Source: Leucogyrophana mollusca
Taxonomy: Eukaryota; Basidiomycota; Agaricomycetes; Boletales
Length of the DNA stretch: 64,000 nt
Assembly (NCBI GenBank): GCA_021014945.1
Contig: MU266425.1
Span: 1-64,000, forward strand
Reading direction: 5' to 3'
The translations under genes were made by a program, and so were the position numbers. The notes under the pieces were generated by a model that did not search any database, had not been told where the DNA came from, and was given only the letters and a program-made list of their open reading frames with translations. Shown in pieces: positions 35,322 through 46,378 of this stretch. Positions within the stretch are counted from its first letter, which is position 1. Each line of letters opens with the position of its first letter.

Positions 35322-36502
35322 CTACCTCGATGACCACAGCCTTTTCATCCAATTGCTCACAGTGCTCCTGCCTGCCTCTGAGCCGGCCTTGCTTAGTTCA
35401 CCTGCTTCAGCGGATTTTGATGACTGTGCATAGCGGCGTTTATACTGCGCTGGCGTCTCCCCTGCCGTACCAGACTTCCACATACCTCGCCGTGCGACTC
35501 TACCTCAGAAATATGTCAGTACGAGATTACTTAGGTTCATCCGGAGACACGTACTTGGCAGCTGATTCCACCCTCAAAAATTCGTCTTTTCCGACGCTGC
35601 CGTACTCAGCGCCAGCTTGCTCGTATGTCGTCACCCACCCAGCCTTGAGCATCCCCAACGCAAGGCTCTTCCCCGATACCAAGAAACCAGGAAGAAATCG
35701 AGGCGGATGCGCGACTACCGACACCTGCATGACCTATTTCAAACGCGCAAATTTAATTTACGTGTTCAATACACGCACGACCCGGGAATACTGATCACGC
35801 CGTATGAGCTGGCAGTACATTGTCTTGCCCTCGATTTGGCCCTTCAACCAAGCTAAACTCTCAGCAGCGTAAGGTTGTGCCGGTCGGCCGAAATGTGCAG
35901 CCTGAAGGCTATGAATATTAAGTAGCTAGCTGTGAAATATGCCTACCTCAGGGGCATCTACACCGGCGATGCGTATGTGAATCGTCTGGTCCTTCAATTC
36001 TGGGCTGAGATCAGTTGCGGGAATCATGGCCCTAGCATATATACAGCCACCTTTGCTCAAAGACGGGACTCTCCTGAATTTCAAAGGCCATCTCCAGCCT
36101 ATTCCTGGGGTGTGGTAGAGCCTGAAATTATCTGCGTCGCCTACACTACCTCGACCTCAATCAGCACCCTCGTCCTGAATACTACTCACATTTGAATCCT
36201 CGGACACACCTGGTAACCACGCCTTTTATCCATCGTTTCCGCGCCAGCACGTCCGGAGTAATCCACTCAGACGTTCTTAGTCGCCGAAAATATCTCCGGT
36301 ACGTGAAGGCGGCTGCAAGCGTTGAGACAGAACCGAGGGCGAACGCGGAGAGCGCGATGACCGTGATCGGCCGCGACACAAGTTCATTGGCTCGGCTTCT
36401 GAGCCTGTTCTTGATGTTATTCTTGGCTGCTGCTAAGCCCTCAGACTTGGGCTGAGATGGGGATTGACTGGGTTCACGAGACGGCCATGAGAGTAAGGGC
36501 AT
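35322..36502 (-). CDS. LCL3: Lcl3-type membrane endonuclease (staphylococcal nuclease fold)
   Basis: Predicted membrane-anchored, calcium-dependent nuclease of the SNase family. Six exons in phase (36502-36210, 36145-36051, 35999-35947, 35901-35782, 35724-35555, 35499-35322), 302 residues. The N-terminus is Pro/Ser-rich, followed by one membrane helix ('[22 protein letters not shown]'). Then come the diagnostic '[35 protein letters not shown]', here split by the first intron, then '[12 protein letters not shown]', '[18 protein letters not shown]', '[22 protein letters not shown]', '[12 protein letters not shown]' and '[20 protein letters not shown]'. The Met at 36502 was chosen; an in-frame Met further upstream (about 36553) is possible. 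Confidence 0.93.
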
Positions 36503-36696
36503 AAGAGCAGAGGGTGTGACGTGAACACGTGAGCTCGCGCCGCGGTATTCCATTCGCCTGCACAGCAACCCGGAACGAGGGTCTCATAACACTGGTTGCA
36601 ATATGCACCAATGTACATCATACTCTTGAGCTCTGAGATCTACGGCATGTGATCTTTTGCGAACCTATTCTACGACATGAAGTAAAACGAGGGACC

Positions 36697-39600
36697 TCAC
36701 TCCGGGATCGTGCCATTGAGCCTGAAGTCCCTGCTGCTAGCTCCGACAGAGAACGCAATCGTTCCGTTAGGCTTCGCCCATCCTTGCCTGACAACATCCC
36801 AGATAGACAGATCATAACGAGAGAGCGTAATAGAAGCCCTCTGGGTTTCACCAGGGGATAACTCGATGTTTGTGAATCCCTTCAAGATTGAAGGGGGTTC
36901 CATCGCTGAGGCGGGGTGGTGGAGGTATAGTTGGGGAATCTGTACGAAAAACGCCAGCGTTAAACTACTGAAATCACACCAAGGGAGTACAACAAGCGCA
37001 CCTCTCCACCATAGACGGCACCAGTGTTCTGGACGTTGAATGTCACTTGGTAAGCGGGCATGTGCAACCTATGATGATATTCGATCAGCTTCATTAAACA
37101 CAATGTTGCAGCACCCGATGCTACACACCAGAGAGCTGTCGAGGATCCCTCAGCAATCGGGGACGCTCCCCCGTTCTCCCAGTTGTTGACCAAGTCGGTC
37201 TCGGCATAGTCCAGAGGAGCGACCTTCGTGATTGCGAGGTCCGAGAACTCAAAGGTCGTGTAGCTGAGGCCAAAGCCGAACTCGTAGCGAGGAGTAATAT
37301 TCATCTGTAAGGTTTATTTAATTCAGTTCTTCCTCAAATTGGTAGATAGGGATACGCACCGCATCGAACCAGCGATAATCAATCATGAGGCTAGACACAA
37401 CTAGGTCAGCTCGTCCTGGCTTTTCTCACCGGAAGCTAAGCGTACCCTTCTGTGTAATTGATGGACAGAATGTCGGCTTCCGTCCCACCTAGCACGAGCT
37501 GGGCGGGGTAGTCCATCGGGCTCTTGGCAAGAGTATAGGGGAGCTTGCCAGACGGGTTCCAGTTACCGTACAAGATGTCCATGATGGCGTTTCCCGCCTC
37601 ATTCCCACCAAGAGAAGCCCAAACGACCTGCATCAATATCATTCAGCTCGCGAAGCAGTGCCAAACAGATAGAATGAAACCCACAGCGGTGACGTTCGGG
37701 TGCTCGATCCAGGGTTCCAAAATCAAAGGACCAACACTGTTGGTCACAACGATTGTGTTGTTGTTCTGAGCGGCAACGGCAAGGATGAGATCGTCTCCCT
37801 GGTGCCATGCTGTCAGATTTTGTCTGTCACCGGCATTGCCATCAACAGTGATGTAGCCCTATGCAAAGGCAGTTAGCAATAGCCTTTAGCCACCTGTCAA
37901 AGCCTCATACTTCGCCAGAGTCCGAGTTGACGAATACGATAGCGACCTCCATTCCGATGACATCGTTTCCAGCCGCATCGAGGTCCCAGTCGTTAAAGTT
38001 CCAGAATACACTGGTTTGATCCTCTCTGGCTCTTGCTTGGATGGCTTCGTATGGCTGGAGGCAGAATCAGACGGCTATATTGTTCAAAAATTATGGTCAC
38101 CCACTGATATAAGATAAGTGAAATTGTCCGTCCTGAAAAACAAACCAGTCAAGACGGGCTGAACAGATAGACAAAACTACACACCCTGATCCCCAGCCCA
38201 TGGCCAGAATACCGCTAGGATCGCCACCTTGATCTACATACTCATTGGGACCAGAAGTTGGTGGTCCCGCATCGCTTCCCACCAGCACGAGACTCCTGGG
38301 TTTATCAAGAGGCAGCACTCCGCGCTCGTTCTTGAGAAGTACAGTACCCGCTGCACCGATCTCTCTCACGACTGTGTAATGGTCGCTCTGTACATTAATG
38401 TGGAAGTTCGTGGCGGGGTCGAGGGGGTCATTCATGTTGAAGCTAACGGGGGGGTAGTCCTCGTCTTGATGCATGTAGTACCATGCGGCGACGATGCGGG
38501 TGGCCATATCGTCGAGACGCTCCATCGAGATCGTGTCGTTCATTACGAACGCGGTCAGGTTTCCACCGAAGTAGGACGCGTTTTCGCCGAAGTTAATGCC
38601 TCCAGGCATTGTCATCTAAAGGCAGGCTGAGTCGTATTGTTGGACATATCTGTCGCGACATGGAAACTTACGTCTAGCCCAGCGACGGCAGACAGGGTCG
38701 CCATCGTAGCAGTCCAGTCGGATTGAACGTCTATGTCGATATATTAGAAGATGGATGGCTATAGCGGTGAATGTACGTACAGCCTTGGAAGCCGATCTCG
38801 CGTTTCATCATGTCATTGAGTGTCTTGTTGTTGTTGCAAGCGTAAGTGTCGTTGATCAAGTCTACCAACTGGATGAGCCCAGTCGTAAGACGTTGTGAAA
38901 GTAAGCAGCACTCACTATAACTGCACATTACGGATGACACGCCACCCATAACAGCACGCATGAAGGGCTGAGCGTAAATCTCGTGTTCAGTTCGGTCGTC
39001 GACATTGGAGGACTCCATGGTACGTTTCCACTCTTGCTCACTACGACGATTATCAGTAAGAGATTCTGCATCAAACCGTCCATGGTCTCAACTTGTTGAT
39101 GTAGTGCTTTGCAGTAGCCTGGACACCTCCAGCCTGCATGCCAAGAACGGTCTCGTGGGCGGTCTCGCCGGAGAGGAATGGGTCAGCGCCGAATCCTTCC
39201 CAGTTTCGACCTCCTTGTGCGATACGACCCATGTTCATCATTGGCCCAAGTGCGACATGTGCGCCTTTGCCCTTGAACTCTGAGCCCATGTAAAGACCTC
39301 TCGTACGCATTAAGGCGCGATTCCAGCTAAATTAATTATGAGGAGTCATTCTAAAGTTCGGATTGGGGAGGGACGTACGTGGATGCCGTTGTGATACCGG
39401 CAGGGAATGCAGTAACGAAGTCGGTGTAGCGAACACCAAGTGGCGAATCCTGGCATTGCGTTGTGTTTAGCCCAAGGTCGGCAAGGCATTATGGAACATG
39501 GTCTTTACCTCCAAGCAAAGACCCGGGAAGCCCCCGACAGCGCCGATATTGCCGACACACAGCCCATCGATACCAGTGGTAAGATTGACTTTATCCCAAA

Positions 39601-40050
39601 TGGTGAAGTTGGCAATCTGGGCTTAAGATATCAGCATTGCAACCCAAGCAAATGGGCTCGCTTCCGCCTTCCCTCGGCGGACAGCTGAGAGGATGAACTG
39701 ACCAGTGCTTGCGCCTTGGCGTGTGCAACAGCCCACGCAGGTCCAAAGTCTGGGACAATCTGAGGATCGGCGCTGACTGGGGGTGGATACAAGGGATCTG
39801 TAGCCGGGAATACAGGTGGGTCTGGAGCCAGCGATGGCGTCGGCCACGGACTGAAAGTGTACTCGGATATGGGAAGGGTCAAAGGTCCCGTCTCGGTAGC
39901 CAACCCCGGAATAGCAGTGAACGCTGAGCCCGATGTGGTGGCGGACGAGGTCGTTGCAAGCGTGCTAGAAGTCGAACTGGCACTGCCAGTCGACTGCCCT
40001 GTCACCAATGGCAGGAGCAGCAAAACCGACGACAGCCTGTGAGACCTCAT
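36697..40050 (-). CDS. secreted beta-glucosidase, GH3 (copy 2)
   Basis: Sixteen exons in phase, 833 residues, with intron positions and phases identical to the other three copies: 40050-39703, 39616-39509, 39449-39379, 39326-39093, 39040-38916, 38861-38781, 38730-38672, 38615-38185, 38132-38105, 38054-37911, 37858-37685, 37627-37446, 37390-37360, 37304-37129, 37068-37002, 36939-36697. Signal peptide 'MRSHRLSSVLLLLPLVTGQ' and the shortest Ser/Thr linker of the four. Nucleophile Asp327 ('QSDW') and likely acid/base Glu543 ('SDSGE') are present. Exon 8 carries five extra codons compared with copies 1 and 3 ('GGINFGENASYFGG'). It lies head-to-tail with copy 3 and shares several hundred bp of upstream sequence with it, so the two look like an older tandem duplication. 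The stop is 195 bp upstream of the Lcl3 start. Confidence 0.93.
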
Positions 40051-41441
40051 ACTGACAAACGGGGACAGTCAGGGATGCATAGGTAGTGGCCGCGTTATAA
40101 CAGGTCTACATCCGGTGTCCCGTGTTCCAACTCGCCGCCATGCTGCAGGTCATGTTTATGGAAAGCTGATGTAAATGCCAAAGGCATCTCTGCAAAACTC
40201 ATGTTCTATCGCCACCCCGATCTAATTGTAGAAAGGTGACATACCAGTCTCATCGTTGCCGCGGTGGCACTCCGTACGCTCGAGGCGAAAAAGATTCCGG
40301 GAATGAGGACGGGGGAAATTCGGGGGATGATGACATCTTCTAAGCCTGCAGGCTGAAATTCGAAGTGCACAACCATCGATACGCACTCACATCACCACTA
40401 CATGAACTCCCGTAGTTGTGCCAAAGTGGGTTTTTCGGACAATTGAGTAAATCGGTAGAGTCGGGCGCATAAGCCGACCTGGAAAGTTTGGGCTGATAGT
40501 CTGGAATCGGGAAAGAAGCCTGACTGACATCCGGTGTAAGGGTTTCAGCGTGCTGAGTATTATATCTCCTCGGGTTGTGCGGAATGAAGTTTGACAGCCA
40601 GGAAATATCCAATAGCCAGCGAGCGATAAGAGCCCCTTGGAAGTTGAACAATATTGACAGGTAGGTATGTCGGACTGATAAAGTGGGTGAAATGGTATGG
40701 TTCTCCTCACATATCCCGTGACACTGCACACGCGGAGCAGGTACGAGCGAGAAGGTTTGGGTTCTGTTCAATATTTTTACCCTGGATTACGCTCGTTGGC
40801 CATTTGCCCTAATCAGATAGGACACGATGTGCTGAAAGGGTGGCTCCCCTGGCACACATCGCGGGCAGAAACGAGGGAACGCACGTAAATTAAGCAGTGG
40901 TGCAGACTTGATCCACGACATTGACCACGGTGTGTCTAACGTTGGTCTACAGTAACGACCTCTCCTGAACAGCGTCGGACCCTGGAAGGCAAATGCGGAG
41001 CCCCAGTGTGCCCACGCTCCAAATAACCTGCATGTGGGAGATCTTGTTCGGCGCTCACACGTTTCGCGGTAGAGAAGTCTGGTGTGCGTCCATCTCGGAG
41101 TCGAGGAGGGTGTGATGAACGACGAATTATTGGAGAAGACTCGAGACTACGTCCAAGCTTCAGTGTTACTGATTGTTGGATTCAGTCGGAAGTTGTCAAA
41201 TTTTTGTAATGCTCACTGTTGGAGTGAAGACAAGAGGGGAATTCCGGCGGAATGGAACCTTTTCCTTCTTTTGGGTGTGATGGAGCTAGCCTGAGCGGCG
41301 GCGAGGCCACGTGATCTCTGGTAACTCTGACAATAGAAACTGATATTGGCGAGCCTCCGAACGGGCGTATGGGAATCATAGTGGTGTTCAAATTTGCAGG
41401 CCAGTATGTGAAAGAAGTGTTTTTTAATGTTAAAGTTCCAC
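40051..41441. promoter_or_regulatory. 1.4-kb intergenic region, promoter of GH3 copy 2
   Basis: No gene seen. A TATA-like element (minus-strand 'gttataac') lies at about 40095-40102, 45-52 bp upstream of the copy 2 start. Blocks up to about 40800 match the copy 3 upstream region. The right end (41301-41441) belongs to the inverted repeat arm of copy 3. Confidence 0.55.
40080..40800 (-). repeat. upstream block shared by GH3 copies 2 and 3 (copy 2 member)
   Basis: Shares ordered blocks with 44935-45640, for example 'gcaggtcatgtttatg', 'gtggcactcc', 'gaaagaagcc' and 'gcggagcagg', separated by diverged sequence. The spacing is similar, so a long promoter was copied along with the gene. Confidence 0.7.
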
Positions 41442-44400
41442 TCATGCAGACTCTGGGATCGTTCCATTGAGCCTGAAGTCCCTGCTGCTAGCTCCAACAG
41501 AGAACGCAATCGTCCCGTTCGGCCTCGCCCATCCCTGCCTGACGACGTCCCAGATAGACACATCATACCGCGAGAGCGTGATCGAGGACTTCTGCGTTTC
41601 ACCAGGTGATAATTCGATGTTTGTGAATCCCTTCAAGATCGAAGGAGGCTCCATCGCCGAGGCCGGGTGGTGGAGGTATAGCTGTGGAATCTGCGGGAGC
41701 CGTGATCAGTGTTGACCACAGATGGAAAGAATTGAGACTGGCACACCTCTCCGCCGTAGACGGAGCCAGTGTTCTTGACATTGAATGTAACCTGGTAAGC
41801 AGGCATGTGGAGCCTGTTATGATACCTGATTAGTCCCTGAAATAGTGCCTTAAAACCCCACGGTACGCACCAGAGGGCTGTCGAAGATCCCTCAGCAATC
41901 GGGGATGCCCCTCCATCTTCCCAGTTGTTGATTAAGTCAGTCTCGGCGTAATCCAGAGGAGACACTTTCGTTATACTGAGGTCCGAGAACTCAAAGGTTG
42001 TGTAACTGAGACCGAAACCAAATTCGTAGCGAGGGGTGATGTTCATCTAAGGAGGTAGATTAGAATTTGGTAAAAGTGAAAGAATAGGCAGCAACGCGTA
42101 CCGCGTCGAACCAGCGATAGTCGATCATGAGGCTAAAGAAAGTAAGTCAGTTTATCCGACCCTGTTCTCTGCCACCAAGAGAACCTTACCCTTCGGTGTA
42201 GTTAATAGACAGAATGTCAGTAGCCGTTCCCCCAAGCACGAGTGGGGCGGGGTAGTCCATCTGACTCTTCGCGATGGTATACGGAAGTTTTCCGGACGGG
42301 TTCCAGTTGCCATACAAGATGTCCATGATAGCGTTACCTGCTTCATTTCCACCAAGTGAAGCCCAAACAACCTGGGTACAAAATATGTGAGCTCGTAGAA
42401 TATCTTGACAGGGACGTCGGGGGGACTGACGGCGGTAACATTGGGGTGCTCAACCCAGGGTTCGATGATCAGCGGGCCAACGCTGTTAGTCACGACGATA
42501 GTGTTGTTGTTTTGAGCCGCAACAGCCAGAATCAGATCGTCTCCCTGGTGCCATGCCGTCAGATTCTGTCGGTCGCCTGCATTTCCATCCACAGTTATGT
42601 ACCCCTGTTCGACAATCGTTAGTGAGACTTGGAAGGTACAAAGAAATATACATACTTCGCCGGAATCCGAGTTGACGAAGACGATGGCCACCTCCATTCC
42701 TATAACATCGTTTCCAGCTGCGTCGAGGTCCCAGTCGTTGAAATTCCAGAATACACTAGTTTGATCCTCTCTAGCCCTCGCTTGTATGGCTTCGTATGGC
42801 TAGTGACGATATGAGACATCCGTGCCGGCGAAGAGAGCCCATACTCACAGAAATGAGATACGTGAAGTTGTCTGTTCTAAAGAAGACGTCAGCGAATCAG
42901 GACGGGGCAGCAAGGAAAAATACACACCCAGAACCCCAGCCCATGGCCAGGATACCGCTGGGATCGCCACCCTGATCGACATACTCATTCGGTCCTGAAG
43001 TTGGTGGCCCCGCATCGCTTCCCACCATCACAAGAGTCTTCGGCTTATCTAGAGGCAGCACTCCACGCTCATTCTTGAGTAAAACAGTTCCCGCGGCTCC
43101 GATCTCTCTGACCACCTTATAGTGGTCGCTCTGCACGTTGACGTGGAAATTCGTCGCAGGATCGAGGGGGTCATTTGTGTTGAAGCTGAGGGGGGGATAG
43201 TTTTCGTCTTGATGCATGAAATACCACGAGGTGACAACACGAGTAGCCATGTCATCGAGACGCTCCATTGAGATAGTGTCGTTCATCACGAACGCAACGA
43301 GGTCTTCGCCGAAGTAGGAATCGTCGCCTCCGGGCATTGTCACCTGCACGCGGGACATGTTCAACACTCGCATGGTGTTTTCGAGTGCTAGTACTCACAT
43401 CAAGTCCGACTGCAGCAGAAAGGGTGGCCATTGTGGCACCCCAATCGGATTGGATAACTGTGCACCAGTTTGCTAGGAGTCAGGATTACGAATGATTGTC
43501 GCACTAAGTATACATACACCCTTGGAAGCCAATCTCGCGTTTCATCATGTCATTGAGAGTCTTGTTATTGTTGCAAGCATATGTGTCGTTGATCAAATCT
43601 ACGAAGTAGATGAGTCCACTCGAAGGGCACCGAGGTCAACAAACTCACTATAGCTGCACATCACAGACGAGACGCCACCCATGACAGCACGCATGAAGGG
43701 TTGGGCGTATATCTCATGTTCGGTCCTATCGTCGACGTTGGAAGACTCCATGGTGCGCTTCCACTCCTGCTCGCTGTGACGATTGTTAGCAATGATCCTT
43801 CATCATTGTAACCGAGACCTTAACTTGTTGATATAATGTTTTGCGGTTGCTTGGACACCTCCGGCCTGCATACCCAACACGGTCTCATGTGCAGTCTCAC
43901 CTGAGAGATATGGGTCGGCGCCGAATCCCTCCCAATTCCGGCCTCCTTGTGGGACACGTCCCATGTTCATCATCGGGCCTAGTGCAATGTTTGCGCCTTT
44001 GCCCTTAAATTCCTGGCCCATATAGAGGCCCCGTGTGCGCATCAAGGCGCGATTCCAGCTGAAGATGCGAATCATGAGCTTTAGTTTGGTTTCAGGAGTA
44101 GGACATACGTAGACGCCGTGGTGATTCCGGCAGGGAACGCAGTGACGAAGTCGGTCTCGCGAACGCCGAGGGGTGAGTCCTACATTTATACCCATGCTCA
44201 GCTCGATTGACAATATTTGAAAGAGAATATTGTCTGACTTCCAAGCAAAGACCCGGGAAAGGGCCAACTGCGCCAATGTTGCCGACACAGCGCCCATTGA
44301 TACCGGTGGTAATGTTGACCTTGTCCCAAACTGTGAAATTGGCAATCTATGTGGAAAAAATAAGCTGTGTGAGCTGTCGGTGTCGGAAGCTGGTTGATAC

Positions 44401-45004
44401 GACTCAGAGTGCCTCTTGACCACAGACAGGTGGAAAGAGACTCCACGATTGAGAGAAACAACGACGTGGACTGACCATTGCCTGAGCCTTGGCACGTGCA
44501 GCAGCCCATGCTGGCCCAAAGTCAGGGACAATTTGAGGGTCGGCGCTGACTGGTGGTGGATACAAGGGATCTGTAGCTGGGAAGACAGGTGGATCTGGAG
44601 CAAGTGAAGGCGTAGGCCATGGACTGAAAGTATATTCGGATATGGGGAGGGTCAAAGGTCCTGTCTCAGTAGCGGGCCATGAGGTCGCGGTGGACGCCGA
44701 ACCGGATGTTGTCGCAGACGAGGTCGTCACGAGCGTGCTCGATGTAAGAGTGCTCGACGTGGCCGTGCTCGACGTGGCCGTACTTGATGTTGGCGTGTTT
44801 GACGTAGAAGAGGCAACACTGGTCGACGTTGTAGATGTAGAATTGCTGCCCGACTGTCCTGCCACGAAGGGCAGCAAAAGGAGCAGCAACCAAAGCCTAT
44901 TCGACTTCATACTGACAAACGGGGTCAGTTAGAAATGCACAGGCAGTGGCCACATTATAACAGGTTGTCACCAAGTGTCCCGTGCTCCAACTTACCGCCA
45001 TGAT
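41301..45004 (-). repeat. inverted repeat arm 2 (GH3 copy 3 plus short flanks)
   Basis: Reverse-complement partner of 6855-10573. The arms are about 31 kb apart and enclose the dehydratase, oxidase, transporter and housekeeping genes. Confidence 0.85.
41442..44910 (-). CDS. secreted beta-glucosidase, GH3 (copy 3)
   Basis: Sixteen exons in phase, 859 residues: 44910-44476, 44346-44239, 44179-44109, 44058-43825, 43773-43649, 43598-43518, 43457-43399, 43343-42928, 42877-42850, 42799-42656, 42604-42431, 42371-42190, 42132-42102, 42046-41871, 41813-41747, 41690-41442. Exon lengths equal those of copy 1 except exon 1, where the Ser/Thr linker has extra 'TATSS'-type units. Signal peptide 'MKSNRLWLLLLLLPFVAGQ'; nucleophile Asp356; likely acid/base Glu567. 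Introns as well as exons match copy 1, so the two come from a recent DNA-level duplication, not from retroposition. It is divergent with copy 4 across 1.47 kb. A TATA-like 'ttataat' (minus strand) lies at about 44955-44961. Confidence 0.94.
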
Positions 45005-45640
45005 GCAGGTCATGTTTATGCGAAGCTGATGCAAATGCCAGCACATCTCTATTGTACCAAGTTCCATGATTACCACCTAATTTTAGAAAGGCAGCATGTC
45101 GACTTCAACGCGGCAAAGTGGCACTCCTTGCGGTGGCGATGAGGCGGCATCCTGGAATGGGGTTGTTCTGGAGATGCTTTAAAGCTTGCAGTCCATACTT
45201 TGAATGATACTCGCCCGAACCGCCATTGCAGGAGTCCAGGATTGTCCCATAGTGAGCTTGTCAGATAAGACGAAAATCGACAGTCGGTCGGACGCGCAAA
45301 CCGATCCGGGAAACTCGAGGTTGATAGTCCGAATTCAGGAAAGAAGCCCTGTATGAAGAGTCGAATGATCAGATCGCCTGAGTTTGTGCGGCGGGGGGTT
45401 GACAACAAGGAGAGCCATCCAATTGCCTGGGAACGACAATAACACCCTTAAACCCATATTCACAGGTGGTATACGAGCGGAGAGTCGGAACGGACGAAGA
45501 CATTAGAAATGGTACGAATGGTGCGAGTCGTGTCCACAAAAGTATCCCATGACATTGTGCATGCGGAGCAGGCCCGAGTGAGGTGAAAAATTCTAACTTC
45601 TGGTCAATATATTTCCCTGAGTTGGTTCCGCCGGTCGTGC
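44935..45640 (-). repeat. upstream block shared by GH3 copies 2 and 3 (copy 3 member)
   Basis: Partner of 40080-40800. Copy 1 lacks everything beyond about 45004-equivalent, so it shares only the proximal part. Confidence 0.7.
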
Positions 45641-46314
45641 ACCCGGATAAAAGACGAGAAGACGCTGGTAAACCTCATGGGCGGCTCCTCCGCCATACAA
45701 CATCATGTCCAGAGACGAAAAGTACGCGGGTGATTGGATGACGGTAAATATGCGATCGGTGAACTAGCTATTTGGAGAATATGCACACTGGGGCTCCACA
45801 TATGCCGCCCACCCTCGTCCGCACGGGGTGGTTCATCGTGGCTGGCACTTCCCACCGGTCGTAGGAAAATAAACGGACGATGGATCAGCAGGCCACGATG
45901 ACGAAACGAACATACGGAATACAGCCCGGTTGACCAGAGTCATGTGTTGCGCAATGGCCTCTCTTTCTCTCATGTTACGAGAGGAAGCCATTATATATAG
46001 ATCTGGGCCACTGGAAGAAATCGTGAATCAGCTGCTCAAGGTGGTGAATGAGAGGAGGAGCAGACCTTCAAACGGTCTGCACCGGGCGCTCTTTGGCCCC
46101 TCGGCGAGTCAATACCGTGGTCTGGAAGAAACCGCATTGCAAGAAATTTGGCTGAGATTTGCTTTGAATTGCTGAGATCCATGTCCGCAGGAGACGGTAA
46201 AATGGAGTTAATTTCCTGATTTGGGAGCTTGACTAAATAATTGATCGCACATTCGATCCAAATTTGAATGAAATTCTTATTTTTATGCTCACAGCTGGCG
46301 TCCCCAAAAACCAC

Positions 46315-46320
46315 TTATAA
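46315..46320 (+). promoter_or_regulatory. TATA-like element of GH3 copy 4
   Basis: 'ttataa' 59-64 bp upstream of the start codon at 46379. Confidence 0.45.
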
Positions 46321-46378
46321 CCTTGCAGCATGTTCGGTTTAGAGAGTCCCATCGAGTCCTTTCCGTACCCAGGAAATC

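Larger units (their letters stand above)
44911..46378. promoter_or_regulatory. 1.5-kb divergent promoter region of GH3 copies 3 and 4
   Basis: Both beta-glucosidase genes are transcribed away from this region. Both sides have a TATA-like 'ttata' element 45-65 bp from the start codon (44955-44961 and 46315-46320). No coding feature recognised. Confidence 0.6.

Noticed and set aside
35279..35330. Minus-strand tRNA-like stretch ('aggtcccgggattccatcccc') next to the Lcl3 stop codon
   Set aside because: It resembles a T-arm and B box, but only about 11 nt are left for an anticodon arm, the T-loop does not match TTCRANY, and the 5' half would overlap Lcl3 coding sequence.
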